Part shown: positions 54,062-61,991 of the stretch, in pieces
How positions within the stretch are numbered: the stretch's first letter is position 1
Layout of the letters: the number at the start of each line of letters is the position of its first letter
Origin: Caproicibacter sp002399225
GTDB taxonomy: Bacteria > Bacillota > Clostridia > Oscillospirales > Acutalibacteraceae
Assembly: GCA_036756705.1 (NCBI GenBank)
Contig: DAIOKN010000006.1
Location: forward strand, 46,353-110,352
DNA length: 64,000 nucleotides
Direction: 5' to 3'
Made by a program: the position numbers and the translations under genes
The notes under the pieces: model-generated
Databases searched by the model: none
Told to the model about the DNA's origin: nothing
The model's input: the letters and a program-made list of their open reading frames with translations, nothing else

Positions 54062-54930
54062 GCGGGAAACTGATTCTGGTTGGTACGCCGATCGGGAACC
54101 TTTCCGATTTTTCACCCCGCGCGCAGGATACGCTGGAAAGTGCGGACTTTATCGCAGCGGAAGACACGCGCGTCACCGCCAAACTTTTGAACCGCTTTGG
54201 GATCAAAAAACCGATGATTTCTTATTATGAGCATAACAAATACGAAAAGGGGAAACTCATTTGCTGCCGGATGGAGGCCGGGGAAACCTGCGCGCTGGTG
54301 ACGGATGCCGGGATGCCGGCCATCTCGGACCCCGGCGAGCTGCTGGTTTCGCAGTGTGCGGAACGCGGCATCCCCGTTTTTGTAGTGCCGGGCCCCAGCG
54401 CCGTTGTCTCCGCGCTGGCTGTTTCCGGGTTGCCGACCGGGCGTTTCACTTTTGAGGGGTTTCTCAGCGTTTCTCACAAAAGCCGCCGGGAACACCTGGA
54501 ACAGCTGAAAGCGGAACATCGCACCATGGTGTTCTATGAGGCGCCGCACAAGCTGGCCGCCACTTTGGCGGACATGGCCGCCGCCTGGGGCGGCGAACGG
54601 CGAATCGTCTTGGTTCGTGAGATGACCAAAATTCATGAAGAAGTCCTGCGCACCACGCTCGCACAGGCGGCGGAACATTACGCGGGGGAACCCGCCAGAG
54701 GGGAATTCGTCCTTGTGATTGAAGGCGCGCCGGAATCGGAGCCGAAAGAATCTTCCGCCGAAGAAGCATTGAACCTGGCGCGGGAGTATCTGACCCGGGG
54801 ACTTTCGGCCGCTGCCGCCGCAAAGCGGGCCGCCGCCGAGACCGGGCGGCGGAAAAACGAATTGTACCGCGCGCTGACGCACGGGCCGGACGGCACCGGA
54901 AAGGAATCTTCCGCCGGGCAGGAAAAATAA
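54058..54930 (+). CDS. rsmI: 16S rRNA (cytidine-1402-2'-O)-methyltransferase
   Basis: 290 residues. Tetrapyrrole-methylase fold: LILVGTPIGNLSDFSPRAQDTL, FIAAEDTRVTAKLLNRFGI, LVTDAGMPAISDPGELLV, VVPGPSAVVSALAVSGLPTGRFTFEGFL and YEAPHKLAATL, all RsmI signatures. It methylates the ribose of C1402 in the ribosomal decoding centre. The yabB-rsmI pair matches yabB-yabC of Bacillus. The C-terminal tail is alanine-rich. Confidence 0.96.
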   Translation: MSGKLILVGTPIGNLSDFSPRAQDTLESADFIAAEDTRVTAKLLNRFGIKKPMISYYEHNKYEKGKLICCRMEAGETCALVTDAGMPAISDPGELLVSQCAERGIPVFVVPGPSAVVSALAVSGLPTGRFTFEGFLSVSHKSRREHLEQLKAEHRTMVFYEAPHKLAATLADMAAAWGGERRIVLVREMTKIHEEVLRTTLAQAAEHYAGEPARGEFVLVIEGAPESEPKESSAEEALNLAREYLTRGLSAAAAAKRAAAETGRRKNELYRALTHGPDGTGKESSAGQEK

Positions 54931-54964
54931 TCAGAGCCTTCCCTCGAAAAAAGAGGAGCGGTAG

Positions 54965-55288
54965 TCAGACGCCGTCCGGCCGGATTTTCAGCCTTTCCAC
55001 GGCGCTGCAAACAGCCTTCCACTCCGAAGCGGCCTGATCCAGCGCTTTTTCCCCCGCGGGAGTCAGCCGGTAATACTTTCTGGCGGGTCCGGGATGCAGG
55101 GTGTCAATGCGCACGCTTGCGCAGCCTGCGGCAGACAGGCGGCGCAGAACCGCATAAACGGTGCTGCGGTCAACCGATGGAAACGCTTCGCCGATCGCTT
55201 TCAGAATATCATATCCATACTGTTCGCCCCGCGCCACCACAGACAGCACGCACATTTCCAGAACCCCGCGTTTCATCTGACCGTTCAC
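54965..55288 (-). CDS. PadR-family transcriptional regulator
   Basis: 107 residues from GTG 55288, which overlaps the upstream stop (GTGA); an ATG at 55276 is a second choice. PadR winged helix: KRGVLEMCVLSVVARGEQYGYDILKAIGEAFPSVDRSTVYAVLRRLSAAGCASVR and the wing GPARKYYRLTPAGEKAL. It is the second gene after a HAAS-domain membrane protein. In most Firmicutes the PadR gene comes first in such pairs. An inverted repeat before the operon may be its operator. Confidence 0.9.
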   Translation of the reverse strand: MNGQMKRGVLEMCVLSVVARGEQYGYDILKAIGEAFPSVDRSTVYAVLRRLSAAGCASVRIDTLHPGPARKYYRLTPAGEKALDQAASEWKAVCSAVERLKIRPDGV

Positions 55289-56088
55289 ACAGCCGCCTGC
55301 TTTCGACGGAGGTTCAGGCGGTGCAGCAGAAGGAACAGGGCCCACGCCGCCAGATTTGCCGCAGCGGCACCAAGAAAGCAGGACATAGCCTGCACTCCGC
55401 CGTCATAGGTTTCCGAGACGTTGGAAAGCGACGCCCACAGATTCAGGTACAGCGCAAAGAAGAACGTGTCTGCAAGCAGCCGGTGCCGGGCCGCCCGGCA
55501 TCCGCGTGCGGCGGAAAGAAATGAAAGCATACCGGAACCCGCGAGAAGTGCGGGTCCGGCCTCCAGGCACATGCCGGCAGCAAAAATCAGACTGGATGGA
55601 ACGCCGCGATCCAGCCGCAGAACCAGCGTAACCGTAACCGCCGCGCCGGCTGCCAGTAAAGCAAAAAGGACCGCCTGCGCCCGGACGGCCCAGCGGCGAT
55701 GCCATTTCTCCTTTGCACCCGGCCATTCCGAAACGGCGGCCTGCGCAAACAGTGCCAGCGCTGCGGCAATCCCTATGCTTCTTTGCGGCTCCGGATTGCG
55801 CAAATTCCAAAACGAGGCCGCACACAGGGTGCCGAAAATCAGCATCACCACTGTAAATCCGACGGCCTTTCCGGGTCCGCCGCCCCGCTGCCTTTCTTCC
55901 TCCAAAATTCGGTCGGCCGCCTGGTCCGGCGGTCCGAATTCCGCACTGATCTCTTCTTCACTTTTCCCTTCTGACCGTCCCGCCGCAAAAAAGCCTTCAT
56001 AATCCTGTAAAATTTCGCGGATCTGCGCCTGCGTTCGCTTCCCCCGCAACATCCGCGACAATGCAGTCAAATAGCTTTTTTTGTCCAT
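55285..56088 (-). CDS. HAAS-domain (DUF1700-like) multispan membrane protein
   Basis: 267 residues from ATG 56088, the start with the better ribosome spacing (AAGGG). The N-terminal 70 residues form the HAAS module (SYLTALSRMLRGKRTQAQIREILQDYEGFFAAGRSEGKSEEEISAEFGPPDQAADRIL), commonly paired with PadR regulators and thought to interact with membrane stress signalling. Five to six membrane helices follow (VVMLIFGTLCAASFW, VLFALLAAGAAVTVTLVL, FFFALYLNLWASL, AANLAAWALFLLLH). It probably forms a membrane sensor/regulator unit with PadR. Confidence 0.82.
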   Translation of the reverse strand: MDKKSYLTALSRMLRGKRTQAQIREILQDYEGFFAAGRSEGKSEEEISAEFGPPDQAADRILEEERQRGGGPGKAVGFTVVMLIFGTLCAASFWNLRNPEPQRSIGIAAALALFAQAAVSEWPGAKEKWHRRWAVRAQAVLFALLAAGAAVTVTLVLRLDRGVPSSLIFAAGMCLEAGPALLAGSGMLSFLSAARGCRAARHRLLADTFFFALYLNLWASLSNVSETYDGGVQAMSCFLGAAAANLAAWALFLLLHRLNLRRKQAAV

Positions 56089-56106
56089 GGTCATCCCTTC
56101 TTCTGT

Positions 56107-56125
56107 TAGTGATTATCAATCACTA
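56107..56125. promoter_or_regulatory. Inverted-repeat operator candidate for PadR
   Basis: TAGTGATT (56107-56114), spacer ATC, AATCACTA (56118-56125): perfect 8-base arms just ahead of the HAAS-PadR operon. A likely autoregulatory binding site. Confidence 0.6.
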
Positions 56126-56246
56126 GCAGAATAGCATTTTTCCCACTCTCTGTCAATCGGGTGGACTTTTTTCTTTATGCCCTTTATAAGTTTGACGGTT
56201 TCCTTTATACTGAAAATAACATAAGATCAATAATAGGTGAATGAAA

Positions 56247-57608
56247 ATGAGCTTTCTTGAATGGATTAGACAAATTTGCAAAAAAAAGGCGGATGCAGAA
56301 AACGAAGGGCCGAACCACGGCGGATGGGAGCGGCAGCTGGAAAAGTTCGCCGTCTGTGAATGCGGCCAGCCGAGCGATATGATCTCAAACTTTGGGGCTT
56401 TTTTTAAATGGGGAATGCTCTCTGTTTTAACCGGGGCTGTCGCCGGCGGGGCAGGCACCCTGTTTTATTTTTGTATTCGATACGTTACTCAACTGCGCAC
56501 CCTCCACGGCTGGCTGCTCTGGTTCCTGCCGCTGGGCGGCCTTGTCATCGTATTTCTCTATCGCCTCTGCAAGATCACGGAACCGAAGGGAACCAACCTG
56601 GTGATTGAAGCGGTGCGCTCGCCGGAGCCGATTCCAACCCTGATGGCGCCGCTGATCTTTGTCGCAACGGCGATCACGCATTTGTTCGGCGGCTCCGCAG
56701 GCCGCGAAGGGGCTGCGCTTCAGCTCGGCGGAAGCCTTGGGTACCGGATCGGAAGATTTTTTCATCTGGATGAAAAAGATCTGCATGTTATGACCATGTG
56801 CGGCATGGCCGCCTGTTTTTCCGCTCTGTTCGGAACGCCGCTGACTTCCACGCTGCTGGTGATGGAGGTCATCACCGTCGGCGTCATGTACTATTCGGCG
56901 CTGGTGCCCTGCACCATCGCGTCAATTGTCGCGGCGGGCATCGCACAGTCTTTTCATGCCATTCCGACGCAGTTCGCCGTCACCGGCACCCCCGAAATCG
57001 GCATTCTTCCGCTGCTGAAGGTCTCTCTGCTCGGCATTCTCTGCGCGATTGTCAGTATTCTGTACTGCTTTGTCATGCACGGTGCCGGGCTGCTTTACAA
57101 AAGATGGATTCCGAACCAGTACCTCCGCGCGGCCGTCGGCGGTGTTCTGGTGATCCTCTTGGCGCTCGTTTTCGGACGGGATTACCTCGGCATGGGCGGC
57201 GATGTCATCGCTGCGGCGTTCCTCCACAGTGCACGCCCGGAAGCTTTTTTGCTGAAACTGATTTTCACCGCCCTAACGCTCGGCGCGGGATTCCGCGGCG
57301 GCGAAATCGTTCCCGCTTTCTTCGTCGGCGCGACCTTCGGATCCTTTACCGGCTCCCTGATCGGCCTGACCCCGTCGTTCGGCGCTTCCATCGGCTTTAT
57401 GTCGGTGTTCTGCGGGGTGACGAACTGCCCGCTGACCGCATTCGTCCTCAGCGTCGAGGTATTTGGAGAAAAGGGAATTCTCTATTATCTGCTGGCCGCC
57501 GGAATCAGTTATATGCTCTCCGGATACTCCAGCTTGTACAGCCAGCAGAAGATCCTCTATGCAAAGGACAAATCCCTGTATATTGGCGGAAACGATTCAA
57601 AAAACTGA
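56247..57608 (+). CDS. CLC-family anion channel/antiporter
   Basis: 453 residues from ATG 56247 (AGGTGA seven bases ahead; the ATG at 56241 is too close). About 10-12 membrane helices. The gating-glutamate loop is HLFGGSAGREGAALQLGGSLG, and the later pore motif is GAGFRGGEIVPAFFVGATFGSF. GTNLVIEAVRSPEPIP replaces the usual GSGIP motif with its chloride-binding serine. The GGSAGREGxAxQxGGSL pattern and the loss of that serine are more like the CLC-F (fluoride/proton antiporter) group than classic chloride channels, from memory of the family. No fluoride riboswitch was seen upstream. Confidence 0.85.
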   Translation: MSFLEWIRQICKKKADAENEGPNHGGWERQLEKFAVCECGQPSDMISNFGAFFKWGMLSVLTGAVAGGAGTLFYFCIRYVTQLRTLHGWLLWFLPLGGLVIVFLYRLCKITEPKGTNLVIEAVRSPEPIPTLMAPLIFVATAITHLFGGSAGREGAALQLGGSLGYRIGRFFHLDEKDLHVMTMCGMAACFSALFGTPLTSTLLVMEVITVGVMYYSALVPCTIASIVAAGIAQSFHAIPTQFAVTGTPEIGILPLLKVSLLGILCAIVSILYCFVMHGAGLLYKRWIPNQYLRAAVGGVLVILLALVFGRDYLGMGGDVIAAAFLHSARPEAFLLKLIFTALTLGAGFRGGEIVPAFFVGATFGSFTGSLIGLTPSFGASIGFMSVFCGVTNCPLTAFVLSVEVFGEKGILYYLLAAGISYMLSGYSSLYSQQKILYAKDKSLYIGGNDSKN

Positions 57609-57613
57609 AAACA

Positions 57614-57662
57614 TAAAAGCAGGAGCGGGCCCCTTCCCCGGGGGCCCGCTCCTGCTTTTATG
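57614..57662. terminator. Bidirectional terminator between the CLC and BTAD genes
   Basis: Perfect 20-base arms at 57614-57633 and 57641-57660 with a seven-base loop, ending in AAAA and TTTTA, so it can end both convergent genes. Confidence 0.88.
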
Positions 57663-57676
57663 CCTGAAAGACATTT

Positions 57677-58873
57677 TCACTCCAGAATGGATGTAATCTT
57701 TGTGGTGATCTGCACGGCGCTTTTGCGGTATTCATACCGAAACTTCCGCATCACCCGCTGCACGACGCCCTGCGCGGTTTCGGCCGTGACGGTTTGCAGC
57801 ATGGCAATGTACTGCGTCGCGCTGCATGAAGCCACCGTATCTCCCCTTCTCATGCTGGTCAGAATCGCGCTTCTCAGCTTTTCCGAGGCGGCCCGCAACG
57901 CTTCCGGCTTCAGGATCTTTCCATTTTCCCCGCTAACGGTAAAAAGGATTAAAAAAATCGACAGACCTGTTCGCGGCATCATGCGCACCTGGGAACGGTA
58001 GAGGCATTTAAACATGTCGTAGTCGCAGTAAAAAGCCCCTTTCATCATTGTTTTCTCCCGAAGATCGTTCTGGATGGTTCCCAGATCCGTCTGTAGCCGG
58101 CCGCTTTCCGGAATCCCGCTGAAATATGGCCGGAAAAGCCCGCTGAGATCCACGCCGAACTCTTGATAAAACACTTTAACGGTCTGGTTATAATAGTCGA
58201 ACGCCATGCCCTTCTGCCCTATATTGGAATAGGCCTGCAGCAGGAGAATATGGAAGGGTTCCTCATAGGGAAACAGACGGAGCGCACTCTGGCAAACGGG
58301 GATCATTTCCTCGAAACGCCCCTGCGCTGCCAGCAGTCTGCATAAACCGCAGACACAGCGGCTGTAAATTTTCGCGTAGCGCTCATTCTGCAAAATAACC
58401 CACGTGCTGTAAGAGGATTTTGGTAGAAATTCTCCCTGATAAAGCCTGACCGCTTTCTGATACCATCGGATGCGTTTTTCTTCTGAAGCCCTTGTGGAAA
58501 ACGCCTTGTCTGCGCACCGGAGGAACTGCTCGGCGTCTACCCAGCAGGCATATTGATTGTTCCACGCATAGGTCCCATTTAAAAAGATGATAAACTGGGA
58601 CTGATCCCCCGAGAGATCCCGCAGCAGGGCGCGTGCGCGGTAAACCAGATTTTTCAGGGCGTTTTCCGGATCTCCGCATTCACGGCCGTCCCAGATATTC
58701 TGCAGAAGCTGATTGATTGACGACGGATGATTCCGACGTGCCACCAGGTACTGAATCAACATCCAGACACGCTTGGTGCGGCCTTTTAGATTTGTCAGAG
58801 TATTCCCGTTAATGGTGATCGAAAATTCGCCGAACATTTGGATTCCAATCTTTGCACTTTGCTTGGAATGCAA
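57677..58873 (-). CDS. BTAD-type transcriptional regulator with degenerate GGDEF-like C-terminus
   Basis: 398 residues from a TTG at 58873 with GGGAG ahead. Residues 8-105 are an OmpR/SARP winged helix (IQMFGEFSITINGNTLTNLKGRTKRVWMLIQYLVARRN, NALKNLVYRARALLRDL). Residues 110-255 are the BTAD/TPR domain (LYQGEFLPKSSYSTWVILQNERYAKIYSRCVCGLCRLLAAQGRFEEMIPVCQSAL, EEPFHILLLQAYSNIGQKGMAFDYYNQTVKVFYQEFGVDLS). From about 290 the tail (FLILFTVSGENGKILKPEALRAASEKLRSAILTSMRRGDTVASCSATQYIAMLQTVTAETA) has the outline of a GGDEF domain with the active-site motif lost. It could be a nucleotide-sensing regulator. Its target is unknown; no operon partner. Confidence 0.78.
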   Translation of the reverse strand: MHSKQSAKIGIQMFGEFSITINGNTLTNLKGRTKRVWMLIQYLVARRNHPSSINQLLQNIWDGRECGDPENALKNLVYRARALLRDLSGDQSQFIIFLNGTYAWNNQYACWVDAEQFLRCADKAFSTRASEEKRIRWYQKAVRLYQGEFLPKSSYSTWVILQNERYAKIYSRCVCGLCRLLAAQGRFEEMIPVCQSALRLFPYEEPFHILLLQAYSNIGQKGMAFDYYNQTVKVFYQEFGVDLSGLFRPYFSGIPESGRLQTDLGTIQNDLREKTMMKGAFYCDYDMFKCLYRSQVRMMPRTGLSIFLILFTVSGENGKILKPEALRAASEKLRSAILTSMRRGDTVASCSATQYIAMLQTVTAETAQGVVQRVMRKFRYEYRKSAVQITTKITSILE

Positions 58874-58966
58874 AATCTATCCGCTCCCATCCGAAATTCT
58901 GACTTAATTCTATCATAAAATAAACTAATTGACAAGAAAATTTGGTAAACTCTACTCAAAACCTTT

Positions 58967-59500
58967 TCAGGGTTCCAACGGGAATTCGTCCGTTTCCTCT
59001 AGGTCTTCCAGAACGACCTTATGCAGACGCCTGGTCTCACAAAGGTTGATCACGCGCTGATTCCGGCTGCCGCGAAAGTGCAGCGTAAGGTCTTTCTGTT
59101 CCTGAAGGAACGGCCCGTCCACCAGGATATCCGTCTGCTCCAGCAATGCGTCCACCTCCGGGCGGTGCAGGTCCAGAAGCTCTTCATACAGGTATCCGGT
59201 GTAAGTCGTCACATCCAGCCCGCGCTCATGCACCATGCGGCCCAGTTCTGCAAGCGGCCCCGGCTGACAGAAGGGTTCTCCGCCGCTGAAGGTGACGCCT
59301 TTGAGCAGCGGATTTTTGCAGATCCGGCGGAACAGGCTGTCGACCGTCATCGGGGTGCCGCCCTCAAACGGATGCGTCTGAGGGTTGTGGCATCCCGGGC
59401 AGCGGTGCGGGCACCCCTGCACAAAAACGACAAACCGTATGCCCTTGCCGTCCACGATGGATTCCGGCTCAACGCCGCACACATTCAGTTTAGAGCCCAT
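58967..59500 (-). CDS. nrdG: Anaerobic ribonucleotide reductase activase
   Basis: 177 residues from ATG 59500, overlapping the nrdD end by 11 bases and preceded by AAAGGATCGGG. A radical SAM protein with GCPHRCPGCHNPQTHPFEGG, whose CxxxCxxC binds the [4Fe-4S] cluster, and VTFSGGEPFCQPGPLAELGRMVHERGLDVTTYTGY. It generates the glycyl radical of NrdD. The end FRGSRNQRVINL is typical of NrdG. Confidence 0.95.
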   Translation of the reverse strand: MGSKLNVCGVEPESIVDGKGIRFVVFVQGCPHRCPGCHNPQTHPFEGGTPMTVDSLFRRICKNPLLKGVTFSGGEPFCQPGPLAELGRMVHERGLDVTTYTGYLYEELLDLHRPEVDALLEQTDILVDGPFLQEQKDLTLHFRGSRNQRVINLCETRRLHKVVLEDLEETDEFPLEP

Positions 59501-61826
59501 GTTTGACCCGATCCTTTTCCTCCGCGCGCTTCGCGTCGTTAAACCGGTCCAGCGTGCCGACCAGATACCCGGTAATCCGGCGAATGCGTTCAAATTTCGG
59601 CCCTTCTTCTTCAGTGCGGTGACAGCGGGGGCACTCGTTGTCGATAATGCCGTTGTAGCCGCAGACCGGGTCGCGGTCCACGGGGTGGTTGACGGAACCG
59701 TATCCCACGCCGCTTTCTTTCATGCAGCGGATAATGGCCTCGAACGCCTCCAGATTTTTCGCCGTGTCGCCGTCCAGTTCCACATAGCTGATGTGTCCGG
59801 CGTTGGTCAGTGCATGGTACGGGGCTTCCAGCTTGATCTTATCAAATGCGCGGATCGGAAAATAAACGGGGATATGAAACGAGTTTGTGTAGTATTCGCG
59901 GTCGGTTACGCCGGGAATCACGCCGTATTTTTTCTTGTCTATCTTGACAAACTGCCCTGAAAGCCCTTCCGCAGGGGTGGCAAGCAGGGTGAAGTTCAAA
60001 CCCGTTTTCTTTGATTCGTCGTCCATGCGTTTTCTCATGTGACCGATGATTTCGAGGCCGAGCTTCTGGCTTTCCGGGCTTTCGCCGTGGTGCTTGCCGG
60101 TCAGCGCCTTAAGCGCTTCCGCAAGGCCGATGAACCCGAGGCTGAGCGTTCCGTGCTTTAATACCTCGGCGATGCTGTCTTCCCACTTCAGCTTTTCGCT
60201 GCCGATCCAGACCCCCTGCCCCATCAGGAACGGGTAGTTATATACTTTTTTAGAACATTGAATTTTAAAACGATGCAAAAGCTGACGGATGATCAGGTCG
60301 ATGCGCCGGTCAAGGATCTCATAGAATTTCTTGACATCCCCATGCGCCTCGATGCCGATGCGCGGCAGGTTGACCGAGGTGAAGCTCAGGTTGCCGCGCC
60401 CGCAGGTCACCTCTTGGTCCGGGTCGTGGACATTGCCCATCACGCGCGTGCGGCAGCCCATGTAGGCAACTTCCGTATTGTAGTCGCCGGGTTTGTAGTA
60501 TTGAAGGTTAAACGGGGCGTCGAGAAAACTGAAATTCGGGAACAGGCGCTTCGCGCTGACCCGGATGGAAAGCCGGAATAAGTCATAGTTCGGGTCGCCC
60601 GGGTTGTAGTTGACGCCCTCTTTCACCTTGAAAATCTGCACGGGGAAAATTGGCGTTTCTCCGCTGCCAAGGCCGGCTTCCGTCGCCAGCAGCAGATCCT
60701 TCATCACCATACGCCCTTCCGGGGACGTGTCCGTGCCATAGTTCAGCGAGCTGAACGGGACCTGCGCACCCGCGCGCGAATTCATGGTGTTCAGATTGTG
60801 AATCAGCGCCTCCATCGCCTGGTAGGTCGCTCGATTTGTGTTCTTGACCGCCATTCCGGCCGCATACTGGTGCGCTTTTTGAGCTTCCTGCTCCGTGATC
60901 TCCTCAAAGCCCCCGGCGCGCTGATGCTCCGGCAGGAACCGGACGAAACGGGCGCCGTAATCCTCCACGCCGCCCATCGTGACATCTTCCCCCACCGAAT
61001 GGCGCGCCTCGCCGATCATCGCGTCGGCATCCGCGGCATCCATCGAATGGGCCACCTGAAAATAGCGGGAAAGTTCCTGAAAGTAGTTCCGGCGGAACGT
61101 CTTCGCGACGCCAGGCGCCATGGAATAATCGAAATTCGGGACGCTCTGCCCGCCGTGCATTTCGTTCTGGTTCGCTTGGATCGCAATGCAGGCCAGCGCC
61201 GCATAAGAGATGATATCGTTCGGTTCGCGAAGCGTGCCGTGCCCCGTGCAGAACCCGCCGTGAAACAACTTTAAAAGGTCAATCTGGCAGCAGGTTTCCG
61301 TCAGCATGTAAAAGTCTTCGTCGTGGATATGGATATCTCCGTTTAAATGCGCGGCTGCGATATCTTTGGGAAGAATGTAGTTATTGATGAAATATTTGGA
61401 GCCTTCCGAACCGTATTTGAGCATGGTCCCCATCGCGGTGTCCGCGTCGATATTGGCGTTTTCCCGTTTTAAATCCACATCTTTTGAATCGCGGAACGTC
61501 AGATCGCGGTAAATATCCATCAGGTCGCCTTCCGCCTGGCGGATTTTCGCATGTTCCGCGCGGTAAAGGATATAGGCTTTTGCGGTTTTCGCAAAATCAG
61601 CCGCAATCAGCTTTTCCTCCACGGCATCCTGGACCTGCTCCACCGTCGGCGTACTTTTCGCATCGAACAGCCCGGCGATTTCCGACGTCAGACGGTCCAG
61701 TTCTGCATTGGGCATCTTTTCGGTTTTTACCGCCTGATTTGCTTTTTCAATCGCATTCCGAATCTTCTGTTTATCAAACGGAACGATCGATCCGTTCCTC
61801 TTCTGTATCTGTGCCGCCATTTTCAT
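59490..61826 (-). CDS. nrdD: Anaerobic ribonucleoside-triphosphate reductase
   Basis: 778 residues from ATG 61826 (ATG 61820 also possible). The N-terminal ATP-cone is QIQKRNGSIVPFDKQKIRNAIEKANQAV. The catalytic barrel contains GDIHIHDEDFYMLTETCCQIDLLKLFHGGF and the cysteine-bearing ALTGKHHGESPESQ. The C-terminus has the zinc cysteines of VCGYNG and DNECPRCHRTE followed by the radical glycine in RRITGYLVGTLDRFNDAKRAE. It reduces NTPs to dNTPs without oxygen, and depends on NrdG. A probable NrdR box precedes it. Confidence 0.97.
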   Translation of the reverse strand: MKMAAQIQKRNGSIVPFDKQKIRNAIEKANQAVKTEKMPNAELDRLTSEIAGLFDAKSTPTVEQVQDAVEEKLIAADFAKTAKAYILYRAEHAKIRQAEGDLMDIYRDLTFRDSKDVDLKRENANIDADTAMGTMLKYGSEGSKYFINNYILPKDIAAAHLNGDIHIHDEDFYMLTETCCQIDLLKLFHGGFCTGHGTLREPNDIISYAALACIAIQANQNEMHGGQSVPNFDYSMAPGVAKTFRRNYFQELSRYFQVAHSMDAADADAMIGEARHSVGEDVTMGGVEDYGARFVRFLPEHQRAGGFEEITEQEAQKAHQYAAGMAVKNTNRATYQAMEALIHNLNTMNSRAGAQVPFSSLNYGTDTSPEGRMVMKDLLLATEAGLGSGETPIFPVQIFKVKEGVNYNPGDPNYDLFRLSIRVSAKRLFPNFSFLDAPFNLQYYKPGDYNTEVAYMGCRTRVMGNVHDPDQEVTCGRGNLSFTSVNLPRIGIEAHGDVKKFYEILDRRIDLIIRQLLHRFKIQCSKKVYNYPFLMGQGVWIGSEKLKWEDSIAEVLKHGTLSLGFIGLAEALKALTGKHHGESPESQKLGLEIIGHMRKRMDDESKKTGLNFTLLATPAEGLSGQFVKIDKKKYGVIPGVTDREYYTNSFHIPVYFPIRAFDKIKLEAPYHALTNAGHISYVELDGDTAKNLEAFEAIIRCMKESGVGYGSVNHPVDRDPVCGYNGIIDNECPRCHRTEEEGPKFERIRRITGYLVGTLDRFNDAKRAEEKDRVKHGL

Positions 61827-61924
61827 TTCATCCTTTCCGTTCTCGTCCACCGGAATATCTTCCCCCCAATGGACAAGTGCAATCAAAAGTATACTTGATT
61901 TTTCGAGGAATGTCAAGGACAAAT

Positions 61925-61940
61925 ATACAAGATATAGTAT
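61925..61940 (-). promoter_or_regulatory. NrdR-box candidate upstream of nrdD
   Basis: On the minus strand ATACTATATCTTGTAT agrees with 13 of 16 positions of the NrdR consensus acaCwAtATaTwGtgt. It lies about 100 bases before the nrdD start. A weaker AT-rich near-palindrome around 61883-61899 might be a second site, but its spacing is unusual. Confidence 0.55.
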
Positions 61941-61991
61941 TTATATTTTTGATCTGTTAGCAATCATACAATCGGTAGTTTTCGACTGTTT

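Noticed and set aside
56140..56246. Fluoride riboswitch upstream of the CLC gene
   Set aside because: The conserved pseudoknot sequence is not present.
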